Shown here in pieces: positions 1 through 7,187 of a stretch of 64,000 nt of DNA (its first letter is position 1; each line of letters opens with the position of its first letter). The notes beneath the pieces were generated by a model. That model was not told where the DNA came from, did no database searches, and saw only the letters and a list, made by a program, of their open reading frames with translations. Source of the DNA: Nocardia macrotermitis (lineage in GTDB: Bacteria; Actinomycetota; Actinomycetes; Mycobacteriales; Mycobacteriaceae); assembly GCF_009604405.1 (NCBI RefSeq), contig NZ_WEGK01000001.1, positions 744,001 through 808,000 of the forward strand, read 5' to 3'. Both the position numbers and the translations under genes were made by a program.

Positions 1-99
1 CAGGTTAGGGCCGGACCGGTGGGGTGAGCCAGCGAATATCCACCCGCGGGTGGAGCGGGATCGGTTGGCGGGTGGTGTTCCGCGGGGCCTCGAACGCGC

Positions 100-726
100 A
101 TGCTCGACGGCATGAACACTCTGGATGTGCTGGTCATGCTGGCCGGTTGGAGTATCGATGTCGTCGGGATCGTGTGGTTGGCGACCGCCGTGTGGTTCGC
201 CGCGGTCCGGCCGGGCGGATTCTGGGGGAAGGTCTGGCACTTCGTGCGGACGTTCCTGCCCGAACCGTGGATGATCGCCGGGATCATCGTGCTGAGCGTG
301 GTGATTCGGCTACTGCCGCACGGCATTTGGGATCCGATCACCTGGAAGGTCGGGGTGCTGCGCGGGATCGGGGCGATCCTGGTCGTCGCATCGGCGGGAC
401 TGATGGTGTGGGCGCGGCTGGCGCTGGGCACGATGTGGGCCGGGCGGCCGATGATCCAGCAGGACCATCAGTTGCGCACGGGTGGGCCCTATCGGCTGGT
501 GCGGCATCCGATCTACACCGGGCTGATCGGGCTCATGCTGGGGCTGACGCTGATCGCCGGCTTCGGATCCTCGATCGTGCTGCTGGTATTCGTCCTGGGC
601 TGGCTGCTGCGCCGGGTGCGGGTCGAGGACCACATGTTGATCGACACGTTCGGTGACGATTACCGCAGCTACCGGCGGCGTGTCCCGGCGCTGGTGCCGT
701 TTGCGGGGCCGCTGATCCGTGCCTGA
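100..726 (+). CDS. Isoprenylcysteine carboxyl methyltransferase (ICMT)-family membrane protein
   Basis: A 208-residue polytopic membrane protein with about five hydrophobic segments. The C-terminal half carries the ICMT/PEMT-like signature GGPYRLVRHPIYTGL (about residues 127-141) followed by a late E-D and Y-x-x-Y region (VEDHMLIDTFGDDY), as in small SAM-dependent membrane methyltransferases. Members methylate lipid or prenyl-type substrates in the cytoplasmic membrane; the substrate here is unknown. The ATG at 100 is chosen because the hydrophobic N-terminus starts soon after it; ATG at 112 is an alternative. It stands alone before the iron-storage genes, which have their own promoter. Confidence 0.75.
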   Translation: MLDGMNTLDVLVMLAGWSIDVVGIVWLATAVWFAAVRPGGFWGKVWHFVRTFLPEPWMIAGIIVLSVVIRLLPHGIWDPITWKVGVLRGIGAILVVASAGLMVWARLALGTMWAGRPMIQQDHQLRTGGPYRLVRHPIYTGLIGLMLGLTLIAGFGSSIVLLVFVLGWLLRRVRVEDHMLIDTFGDDYRSYRRRVPALVPFAGPLIRA

Positions 727-752
727 ACACATATTCGGAGGGCGGTGAACGG

Positions 753-781
753 TTCTCACACACGAGAAACCGTGCTATACA
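753..781 (+). promoter_or_regulatory. Putative sigma-A-type promoter of bfd
   Basis: TTCTCA (753-758), a 17-nt spacer and TATACA (776-781) form a plausible -35/-10 pair. The -10 directly abuts the tandem iron boxes, so IdeR bound there would cover the start site. An imperfect dyad (CGGTTCTC at 750-757, GAGAAACCG at 764-772) overlaps the -35 and might also act as a weak terminator for the upstream methyltransferase gene. Seen by eye; not modelled. Confidence 0.45.
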
Positions 782-819
782 TAAGGCGAGGCTAACCTCC
801 GCAGGGGAGGCTAACCTCG
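782..819 (+). promoter_or_regulatory. Tandem IdeR iron boxes upstream of bfd
   Basis: Two adjacent 19-bp sites match the IdeR/DtxR consensus TTAGGTTAGGCTAACCTAA at 14 of 19 (782-800) and 13 of 19 (801-819) positions. Both share the 12-mer GAGGCTAACCTC, repeated with an exact 19-bp period. They lie between the -10 and the bfd start, the position expected for iron-dependent repression. IdeR itself is encoded at 56608-57294. Confidence 0.7.
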
Positions 820-853
820 CCTAGAACCGCCCCAACGCACCGCGAGGCCGACC

Positions 854-1054
854 GTGTACATCTGCATTTGCAACGCCGTGTCAGAGTCCGACGTGCACAG
901 CTGCGTTGAGGCGGGCGCGTGCTCGACCAAGGAAGTCAAGCGGGCCTGCGACTGGAAGCCCGGCTGCGGCAGCTGCACCCGACGTTTCAGCGAGGTGTTC
1001 GGCCAGGCCATGGCGGCTTCGGCGAGCGCGTCATCCGACAGTTCAGCGGCCTGA
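854..1054 (+). CDS. bfd: Bacterioferritin-associated ferredoxin (Bfd), [2Fe-2S]
   Basis: A 66-residue protein beginning at GTG with the Bfd/BFD-like [2Fe-2S] fold. Four cysteines fit the family pattern: CIC near residues 4-6, then C-x-x-C (CGSC) near residues 37-40, within DWKPGCGSCTR. Bfd docks on bacterioferritin and passes electrons to its haem so that stored ferric iron is released as Fe2+. The tail after residue 53 is low-complexity Ala/Ser. No strong ribosome-binding site is visible (GCGAGG lies about 9 nt upstream). The tandem IdeR boxes just upstream imply expression under iron starvation, consistent with a role in iron release. The partner gene bfr is 145 nt downstream behind its own regulatory region. 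Confidence 0.9.
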   Translation: MYICICNAVSESDVHSCVEAGACSTKEVKRACDWKPGCGSCTRRFSEVFGQAMAASASASSDSSAA

Positions 1055-1097
1055 TTTCCCTTATGCACGGTACGTCCGGAAGAAGCTGAATATTCGC

Positions 1098-1149
1098 TCA
1101 GGTGAGCCTTGCCACATTGAGGTGTGGCTGACCTTTGCACTGCTACAAT
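1098..1149 (+). promoter_or_regulatory. Putative IdeR-controlled promoter region of bfr
   Basis: Two weaker iron-box-like sequences lie side by side: 1098-1116 (12 of 19 matches to the IdeR consensus) and 1118-1136 (13 of 19, with the core GTGGCTGACC). A -10-like TACAAT sits at 1144-1149. In Mycobacterium tuberculosis, tandem boxes upstream of bfrB let IdeR activate the gene. The placement upstream of the -10 here fits activation rather than repression, but this is inference from weak matches. Confidence 0.4.
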
Positions 1150-1151
1150 GT

Positions 1152-1175
1152 GAGCCCGGTGTTTCGGGCTCTTTT
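1152..1175 (+). terminator. Hairpin with T-tract between bfd and bfr
   Basis: GAGCCCG (1152-1158), a 6-nt loop and CGGGCTC (1165-1171) are followed by TTTT (1172-1175). This is the form of a rho-independent terminator for bfd, and it argues that bfr is transcribed separately. If the TACAAT at 1144 is the bfr -10, the hairpin would sit at the start of the bfr leader instead. Confidence 0.6.
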
Positions 1176-1198
1176 CGGCGTGTGCCATCATCGCTTTC

Positions 1199-1681
1199 AT
1201 GGAAGGCGACAAGGATATTATCGCGTTGCTCAACGAGCAGCTCACCGCCGAATTGACGGCGATCAACCAGTACTTCCTGCACGCCAAGATGCAGGAGAAC
1301 TGGGGTCTCACCAAGCTCGCCAAGCACACTCGCTACGAGTCCATCGATGAGATGAAGCATGCGGAGATCCTCACCGACCGCATCCTGTTCCTCGAGGGAC
1401 TCCCCAACTATCAGAAGCTCAACGTGCTGCGGATCGGCCAGACCGTCGGCGAACAGTTGCAGGCCGACCTCGCCGTCGAGATGGAAGCGGTGAACCGGCT
1501 GCGTCCGGGCATCGAACTGATGCGTTCGCGCGGTGACGTGACCTCCGCCCGCATCTTCGAGACGATTCTCGAGGACGAGGAAGAGCACGTCGACTACCTC
1601 GAGACCGAACTCGAACTGCTGACGAAACTCGGTGAGCCGCTGTACCTCCAGCGCTTCACCGACACTCCCGAAGGCGACTGA
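1199..1681 (+). CDS. bfr: Bacterioferritin (haem-containing iron-storage ferritin)
   Basis: A 160-residue four-helix ferritin, normal length for the family. The dinuclear ferroxidase ligands are all present: Glu18, Glu51, His54, Glu94, Glu127 and His130. Met52, the axial ligand of the inter-subunit haem b, is also present, so this is a true Bfr rather than a haem-free ferritin. It oxidises Fe2+ and stores it in a 24-subunit cytoplasmic shell. The neighbouring bfd encodes the ferredoxin that reduces the haem to mobilise iron. Weak iron boxes precede the gene. The ATG at 1199 gives the canonical N-terminus (MEGDKDI, then LLNEQLTAELTAINQYF); no strong ribosome-binding site is visible. Confidence 0.95.
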   Translation: MEGDKDIIALLNEQLTAELTAINQYFLHAKMQENWGLTKLAKHTRYESIDEMKHAEILTDRILFLEGLPNYQKLNVLRIGQTVGEQLQADLAVEMEAVNRLRPGIELMRSRGDVTSARIFETILEDEEEHVDYLETELELLTKLGEPLYLQRFTDTPEGD

Positions 1682-1694
1682 TCCCGTTCGCACT

Positions 1695-1720
1695 CGTCCG
1701 GTCGCGCAGGTGACCGGACG
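1695..1720. terminator. Hairpin between convergent bfr and helicase genes
   Basis: CGTCCGGTC (1695-1703) and GACCGGACG (1712-1720) form a perfect 9-bp stem with an 8-nt loop, just after the bfr stop and before the convergent helicase stop. There is no T-tract, so factor-independent termination is uncertain. Confidence 0.45.
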
Positions 1721-1799
1721 GGTGCCACGGTGCCCGATTCCGCCGCGATGCGGCCGAGTTCATCGGCCGTAGCGCGGCTTCGCCGTATCTGTCGGCCGA

Positions 1800-3542
1800 T
1801 CACATCCGCCGCAACGCGGCGATGCGCTCGGTCAGCTGGTCGACCGTGGCCAGGGCCGTGGGCGGGCCGCCACACTCCCGACGCAGCTCACCGTGAATCA
1901 CGCCGTGCGGCTTACCCGTTCGGTGATGATGCATGGCGACCAGGCTGTTGAGTTCGCGGCGCAACTCCCCCAGTTTGTCCGCGGTCGCGACCCGCTCAGA
2001 GGCCGCCGACGCGCTCGGGCCGTCATCGACCGCGGTGGCGGCGGCACTGCGCTCCTGGATCTGGCGGGTCTGCCGGTCGCGCAGCAGCGCGCGCATCTGA
2101 TCGGCGTCGAGCAGGCCGGGAATGCCGAGATAGTCGGCCTCCTCGTCACTGCCGGAGAACGTCGCGGTGCCGAACGAATCACCGTCGTAGATAACCTGAT
2201 CCAGTTCGGCGTCCGCGGCCAGTGCGACGAATTTCTTCTCCTCCTCGCCCGGCTCGTCCTCCTGCTTGTTCGCCTCGATCAGCAACTCGTCGTCGAGGGC
2301 GTCCTTCTCGCGATGCGGTTTGCCGATGACGTGATCGCGCTGCACCTCCAACTGCGCGGCCAGATCCAGCAGCACCGGCACCGACGGCAGGAACACACTC
2401 GCGGTCTCGCCGGGACGCCGGGCACGCACGAAACGACCGATCGCCTGCGCGAAATACAGCGGCGTCGAGGCACTGGTCGCGTACACGCCGACCGCCAGAC
2501 GCGGCACGTCGACGCCCTCGGACACCATGCGCACCGCGACCATCCACGGATCGGTGCTGCGGGCGAACGCGTCGATCCGATCCGAGGAACCCGGATCGTC
2601 CGAGAGCACGACCGCGGGTTTGCTGCCCGAAATATGTTCCAGCAGATCGGCGTAATCGCGCGCCTTCTCCTGATCGGTGGCGATCACCAGGCCGCCCGCG
2701 TCGGCCATCCCGGTGGCGCGCAACTGCCGCAGCCGGGTGTCGGCGGCGATCAGTACCTTCGACATCCAGTCGCCCGCGGGGTCGAGGGCGGTGCGCCAGG
2801 CACGGGCGGTCTGCTCGGCGCTCAACGGTTCGCCGAGGCGTGCGGAGTACTCCTCGCCCGCGCTGTCGCGCCAGTGCGCCTCACCGGAATAGGCCAGGAA
2901 CACCACCGGCCGCACGACGCCGTCGGCGAGTGCCTCGGAATAGCCGTAGGTGTGATCGGCGCGCGAACGCGGAAATCCGGCCTCGTCGGGTTCGTAGGTG
3001 ACGAACGGGATCTGGCTGTCGTCGCTGCGGAACGGGGTACCGGTCAGCGCGAGGCGCCGGGTCGCGTCGCCGAACGCCTCGGCCGTCGCCTCACCCCAGC
3101 TCTTGGCGTCGCCCGCGTGGTGGATCTCGTCGAGAATCACCAGGGTGCGGCGGTTTTCGGTGCGCACGCGATGTTTGAACGGGTGCGAGGCCACCTGCGC
3201 GTAGGTGACGACCACGCCGTGATAGTCGCCGGACGTGCCGCCGGTGGAGTTCGAGAAGTTCGAATCCAGGGCGAGCCCGGACCGCGATGCCGACGCCGCC
3301 CACTGATGCTTGAGGTGCTCGGTGGGCGCGACCACCGTGACCTGATCCACAGTCCGATCGCCCAGCAGCTCGGCCGCCACCCGCAGCGCGAACGTCGTCT
3401 TACCTGCTCCCGGCGTAGCCACCGCGAGGAAATCGCGTGGTTTGGTCGTCAAATACCTGGTCAGAGCCCTGCGCTGCCACGCACGTAAAGAACCGCCACC
3501 ACCCGAAGTCACTCGATGAAGCGTACCGACCCCCACCGACAA
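1800..3542 (-). CDS. DEAD/DEAH-box (DEIH) superfamily 2 helicase
   Basis: A 580-residue SF2 helicase/translocase of the type III restriction (ResIII)-like class. Motif I is TPGAGKT (about 44-50), motif II is DEIH (about 138-141), motif III is TGTPFR, and motif VI reads QAIGRFVRAR, an SF2 arginine-finger motif. It presumably acts on DNA or RNA in the cytoplasm; the substrate is unknown. Residues 400-540 are acidic and probably partly disordered. Several starts are possible: TTG at 3542, GTG at 3536, or GTG at 3512, which would begin at VTSGGGGS. There is no restriction-modification methylase nearby, so it is a stand-alone housekeeping-type helicase rather than part of an R-M system. Confidence 0.85.
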   Translation of the reverse strand: MSVGVGTLHRVTSGGGGSLRAWQRRALTRYLTTKPRDFLAVATPGAGKTTFALRVAAELLGDRTVDQVTVVAPTEHLKHQWAASASRSGLALDSNFSNSTGGTSGDYHGVVVTYAQVASHPFKHRVRTENRRTLVILDEIHHAGDAKSWGEATAEAFGDATRRLALTGTPFRSDDSQIPFVTYEPDEAGFPRSRADHTYGYSEALADGVVRPVVFLAYSGEAHWRDSAGEEYSARLGEPLSAEQTARAWRTALDPAGDWMSKVLIAADTRLRQLRATGMADAGGLVIATDQEKARDYADLLEHISGSKPAVVLSDDPGSSDRIDAFARSTDPWMVAVRMVSEGVDVPRLAVGVYATSASTPLYFAQAIGRFVRARRPGETASVFLPSVPVLLDLAAQLEVQRDHVIGKPHREKDALDDELLIEANKQEDEPGEEEKKFVALAADAELDQVIYDGDSFGTATFSGSDEEADYLGIPGLLDADQMRALLRDRQTRQIQERSAAATAVDDGPSASAASERVATADKLGELRRELNSLVAMHHHRTGKPHGVIHGELRRECGGPPTALATVDQLTERIAALRRM

Positions 3543-4071
3543 CTATCCAATCCGACACTGGATCCTTGGCCTCCGCTCCGCCCCGGCGGGTCGGGGCCCC
3601 AAGGCTCGATTCTTCCCTCCTCCGCTCCGCTCCCCCGCTCCGTCAGTCCAGAATCGAGCCGGGCCCCGACCCTTGCTGTCGGCGTTATTTGGTGTCGGCG
3701 TTATCCGGAGTTGGCGGAACTGGGTGACCTCGGGCTTGTTTTGCATCATCGGATGGGTGTGCCGGGCGGCTCTCGAGGATCTGTCCGGTGGTCCGGAATC
3801 TGCCCTGGCTGCGACGTTCGGAATTGGTCTTGCCGGAGGTGGGCGGAGTCCGAAATCACACTGGGCCACGAGGTCTCGGTCGGTGTTGTTCGGGCGGGCG
3901 GCACGAGGTGGACGTGGGCTCGGCTGACCCAATACCCGTGAGCGCCGGGCGTCCATGGCCCGAGTTGCCGTCTGCACCCGCGAGCAACGTTTCGGCCATC
4001 GGGTGGGTATGGGGGGTGCGACACCGGAGGGGGTGGGGGTGGTGGGCGCGCGTTTCGGGCGGCGGTAGGCG
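3543..4071. other. 530-nt divergent intergenic region
   Basis: The gap between the divergent helicase and YihY-family genes contains no convincing ORF in any frame. It holds a large imperfect inverted repeat (3588-3672) and a tandem 12-mer TGTCGGCGTTAT (3677-3688 and 3693-3704, 16-bp period). The rest looks like unstructured intergenic DNA that must carry promoters for both flanking genes. Confidence 0.6.
3588..3672. repeat. Large imperfect inverted repeat with pyrimidine-rich loop
   Basis: The left arm (3588-3613) reads GGGTCGGGGCCC, then CAA, then GGCTCGATTCT. The right arm (3650-3672) is its complement, AGAATCGAGCC then GGGCCCCGACCC, lacking the 3-nt CAA bulge. The 36-nt loop is almost all C and T (repeated CTCCGCTCC). 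It resembles small non-coding palindromic repeat elements found between genes in high-G+C actinomycetes. Confidence 0.7.
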
Positions 4072-5193
4072 ATGCTGTTAGGCGAGATGAATGATCAGAG
4101 GGTGCCGCGCGCGGACGGGGAACGGCCGACGCGGGTCGAGTCGGGGGTGCGTGGGGTCGGGCGGTGGCTGATCGTGGTCATCGGGCGGGTGGTGCACGCA
4201 CTGCTGCGGACCTGGGCGTTGGTGGCCCGGGTGGTCGTAAGGGCCTGGGACGACTCGATATTCACCAAATCGGCGGCGGCGGCCTTCTGGCAAATGTTGT
4301 CGCTGGCGCCGCTGCTGCTGGGACTGCTGGGGTGTCTGGGGTACGTCGGCGGGTGGTTCGGGCCCGATACGGTGCACATCGTCGAGAGCAAGATCATCAC
4401 GTTCAGCCGGAATCTGTTCAGCTCCACCGTGGTCGACGATCTGATCGCCCCCACCGTGCGGGACGTGCTGCAACGCGGACGCGGCGCGGTGGTGTCGATC
4501 GGATTCGTGCTGTCGCTGTGGGCCGGATCCTCGGCGATGGCGACGTTCGTGGACGCCATCGTGGCCGCGCACCATCAGCAGGACGCGCGGAACCCGGTGT
4601 GGCAGCGCATCTTCGCGCTGCTGCTGTATGTGGGATTCCTGATCGTGGCGGTGTTCGTGCTGCCGTTGGTCGCGGTCGGGCCGACCTTGATCGGACGGAT
4701 ACTGCCCGAGGCGTGGCGCGAGCCGGGGCTGCGGCTGATCGACTCGTTCTACTATCCGGGCACCGGGCTGCTGCTGATCGTCGGGCTGACCACGCTCTAC
4801 AAGTTCGCGCTGCACCGGTCGCTGCCGTGGCACCGGCTCTTCGGGGGTGCGCTGGTGGCGGGCGCGTTCTTCATGGCCGCCAGCGTCGTCCTGCGGCGGT
4901 ATCTGGCCTGGGTGACCCGCACCGGCATCAGCTACGGGGCGTTGTCCACGCCGATCGCATTCCTGCTGTTCACCTATTTCCTCGCGTTCGCGGTGATCCT
5001 CGGGGCGGAATTCAACGCGACCGTGCAGGAGTTCTGGCCCGCCCGCAGGACCCGGTTCGACATCATCCGGCGCTGGCTCTCGTTCCGGCTGCGTCGCTCG
5101 CTCGACTCCGCCTCCGAAACCGCACGACACGATGCGGAGACCGAGCCCGGACCGCCCCCGCAGGAGACGAATCCGCTACACCTGTCCTCCTGA
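4072..5193 (+). CDS. YihY/virulence factor BrkB-family inner-membrane protein
   Basis: A 373-residue polytopic membrane protein with about six hydrophobic helices between residues 75 and 325 and basic or acidic soluble tails. Family hallmarks include the pre-helix region SIFTKSAAAAFWQMLSLAPL, the stretch LWAGSSAMATFVDA and the C-terminal block GISYGALSTPIAFLLFTYF with ILGAEFNA. The family was once called RNase BN but is not the tRNA nuclease; its role is unclear. It corresponds to the Mycobacterium protein upstream of sigB (Rv2707 by memory), which places the locus in the conserved backbone. ATG at 4072 is used; ATG at 4087 (MNDQRV) is an equally good start. The last 40 residues are hydrophilic and Pro/Glu-rich. 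Confidence 0.85.
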   Translation: MLLGEMNDQRVPRADGERPTRVESGVRGVGRWLIVVIGRVVHALLRTWALVARVVVRAWDDSIFTKSAAAAFWQMLSLAPLLLGLLGCLGYVGGWFGPDTVHIVESKIITFSRNLFSSTVVDDLIAPTVRDVLQRGRGAVVSIGFVLSLWAGSSAMATFVDAIVAAHHQQDARNPVWQRIFALLLYVGFLIVAVFVLPLVAVGPTLIGRILPEAWREPGLRLIDSFYYPGTGLLLIVGLTTLYKFALHRSLPWHRLFGGALVAGAFFMAASVVLRRYLAWVTRTGISYGALSTPIAFLLFTYFLAFAVILGAEFNATVQEFWPARRTRFDIIRRWLSFRLRRSLDSASETARHDAETEPGPPPQETNPLHLSS

Positions 5194-5199
5194 CCCGGA

Positions 5200-5952
5200 T
5201 CAGCCGCCCTCGGTGCTGTGCGAGTTCGGAAACGCCTGTGCCAGAGCCGCATCCGCGATGATCTGGGTGAGCAGCTCCTTGAGCGGGCAGTCGGGCAGGA
5301 TCGCCGCGGTACCGGCGAACGGTTCGGCCACGTCGAGTCCGTCCGCCGCCAATTCGGCTATCACCCAGGGCATCCCGGTGCCGTCGGCGGAATAACCCAG
5401 GGCCTCGCGCAGGGCGGCGATGCTGGAGAGCATCAGCTCCGCGCGGGCGGCGACCGCCGCACTCATCCGATCCTCCAACTCGGCGCGACGATCCTCCAGC
5501 GCGCCGGGTGCGAGGTCCGAGGCGGCCTCCTGCGCCTCGGTGATGCGCACGAGCCCGCCCTCGAGCAACTCGAAACCCTCGTCCAGGACCAGGGTGCCGA
5601 CCGCGATCTCCTTCTTCGCCAGGCCCGGCATATCGCGCATGAATTCGTCCAGGGCGTCCATCGCGGCGATCATCCTGGCCCGGATGTCCACCCGGCGCTG
5701 ATGCTCCCGCTCGGCCGCATCACGTTCGGCCAGTGCGTGATCGAGCGCGCGCTCGAGTTGCAGGGCCAGTGACAGCGAATCCGGTGCGATCGCGCCCCGC
5801 AACAACTCCTGCCCCTCCGGCGGGGAGGCGATATCGAGGAAATGGCCGACGCTCTCGCGCAGGGACTGTAATTCCTCGCGCCGCAGCCCTGGTTGACGGA
5901 ATACCTGTAAATACTGTTCGAGGGTTACTGACAGATCGATTTCGTCGCTCAC
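5200..5952 (-). CDS. Helical protein of unknown function
   Basis: A 250-residue acidic protein that I do not recognise. It is predicted to be almost entirely helical. Residues 75-110 are rich in Arg, Glu and Ala and could form a coiled coil, and there are no membrane segments or signal peptide. The open frame extends upstream to 6150, but GTG at 5952 (VSDEIDLS) is preferred: it follows a purine-rich GAGGTGAGG, and the longer version would overlap the AraC-type gene and begin with a low-quality Arg/Pro-rich segment. It converges on the YihY-family gene with only 6 nt between stops. Confidence 0.7.
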   Translation of the reverse strand: MSDEIDLSVTLEQYLQVFRQPGLRREELQSLRESVGHFLDIASPPEGQELLRGAIAPDSLSLALQLERALDHALAERDAAEREHQRRVDIRARMIAAMDALDEFMRDMPGLAKKEIAVGTLVLDEGFELLEGGLVRITEAQEAASDLAPGALEDRRAELEDRMSAAVAARAELMLSSIAALREALGYSADGTGMPWVIAELAADGLDVAEPFAGTAAILPDCPLKELLTQIIADAALAQAFPNSHSTEGG

Positions 5953-6025
5953 GACCTCACCTCGCCCGTGCTCGGCTCCGTCCTGCGTCGAGCCTACTGT
6001 GCCATCGGCTCGCTCGCAGGCTGGT

Positions 6026-7072
6026 TCACGCCTTCGAGCCTGCCACAGGCGGCGAATCCATGGCGGGAACCTGTCCGAACTCACTGGTCCGGCGCGTCCC
6101 GGACGGCTGTTCGGCACGAAACGTGCGGCGATAGGCCAGCGGCGGAACACCCAGTTCGACCCGCATGTGATGGCGCAGCGAGGAGGCGGTGCCCATCCCG
6201 GCGGCGCGGGCCACCTCGTCGATCGACAGGTCGGTGGTCTCGAGCAGATGCCGGGCGTGCCGCAGCCGCTGCTGCTGCAACCACGCGCCGGGCGCCTGAC
6301 CGGTTTCGGCTTTGAAGCGGCGGGTGAAGGTGCGCACGCTCATTCGCGCGTGCGCGGCCGCGGTGGCCAGATCCAGCTCGCGATCCAGGTGCCGGAGCAT
6401 CCAGGCGCGGGTGGGCGCGGTGCCGTCGGTGCCGTCGTCGGGGATGTGCCGATCGATGAACTGCGACTGGCCGCCGTCGCGCCACGGTGGCACCACGCAG
6501 TAGCGCGCGGCGCGATTGGCGACCTCGCTGCCGTGATCGATGCGCAGCAGGTGCAGGCACAGATCGAGTCCGGCGGCCAAACCCGCTGCGGTGTAGAGGT
6601 TTCCGTCCTCGACGAACAGCAGGTTCTCGTCCAGCCGCACGCGCGGGTACAGGCGGCGGAAGTCCTCGGCGTGCGCCCAGTGCGTGGTGGCGCGGCGGCC
6701 GTCCAGCAAACCGGCGGCGGCCAGGACGAACGCGCCGGTGCAGATCGAGACGATGCGCGCGTCGTCGCGGATGGTCGCCAACACCTCGGCCACGTCGGCG
6801 GACAGCACGCCGTCGTATCGGGACCGCGGGTACTGCGTCCCCGGGACGATCACGGTATCCGCGGTGGCGAGCAGTTCCGGCCCGGCCTGCGGCACGATCG
6901 TGTATCCGGCCGTGGACTCCACCCCCGCAGGATCGAGGCCGCACACCCGCACGTCGTACAGCGCGGCATCGTCCGGCCCGTGCACCGACCTGAACACGGT
7001 CGGCGGAATCGTCATATCGAAACCCACCACCGGCGCGAGCGCCAGCACGGCCACGGTGTGTACCGCGGTCAC
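6026..7072 (-). CDS. GlxA-type AraC-family transcriptional regulator
   Basis: A 348-residue protein. The N-terminal DJ-1/PfpI-like domain (about 5-190) contains the nucleophile-elbow-like segment SICTGAFVLAAAGLL. The C-terminal AraC pair of helix-turn-helices (about 215-315) includes SVRTFTRRFKAETG and DEVARAAGMGTASSLRHH. GlxA-family regulators sense small molecules and bind DNA; the ligand is unknown. The frame is open further upstream to GTG 7210, but GTG at 7072 has an excellent GGAGAGGAG ribosome-binding site and starts directly at the domain. It is divergent from an MFS transporter gene, the arrangement of a local regulator controlling its neighbour. Confidence 0.85.
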   Translation of the reverse strand: MTAVHTVAVLALAPVVGFDMTIPPTVFRSVHGPDDAALYDVRVCGLDPAGVESTAGYTIVPQAGPELLATADTVIVPGTQYPRSRYDGVLSADVAEVLATIRDDARIVSICTGAFVLAAAGLLDGRRATTHWAHAEDFRRLYPRVRLDENLLFVEDGNLYTAAGLAAGLDLCLHLLRIDHGSEVANRAARYCVVPPWRDGGQSQFIDRHIPDDGTDGTAPTRAWMLRHLDRELDLATAAAHARMSVRTFTRRFKAETGQAPGAWLQQQRLRHARHLLETTDLSIDEVARAAGMGTASSLRHHMRVELGVPPLAYRRTFRAEQPSGTRRTSEFGQVPAMDSPPVAGSKA

Positions 7073-7136
7073 CGTCGTCTCCTCTCCGTACCGGCGCGAT
7101 GACGTCGACGCCGAGTTGGCCAGATATTGACGGATT

Positions 7137-7152
7137 GTGGCATTCAGGCCAC
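7137..7152. promoter_or_regulatory. Small dyad in glxA-type/MFS divergent promoter
   Basis: GTGGC, a 6-nt spacer ATTCAG and GCCAC form a perfect short inverted repeat in the about 115-nt region between the divergent regulator and transporter genes. This is a possible regulator binding site; with 5-bp arms, chance cannot be excluded. Confidence 0.3.
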
Positions 7153-7187
7153 TCGTGGTGCAACACCTCCTCGGGCACGCTCTTGTG

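Noticed and set aside
1893..3488. A 531-codon plus-strand frame opposite the DEIH helicase
   Set aside because: Antisense shadow with no recognisable domains; helicase motifs lie on the minus strand.
1800..3542. ResIII-like helicase as part of a restriction-modification or defence island
   Set aside because: No methylase, nuclease or other defence gene adjoins it; neighbours are housekeeping genes.
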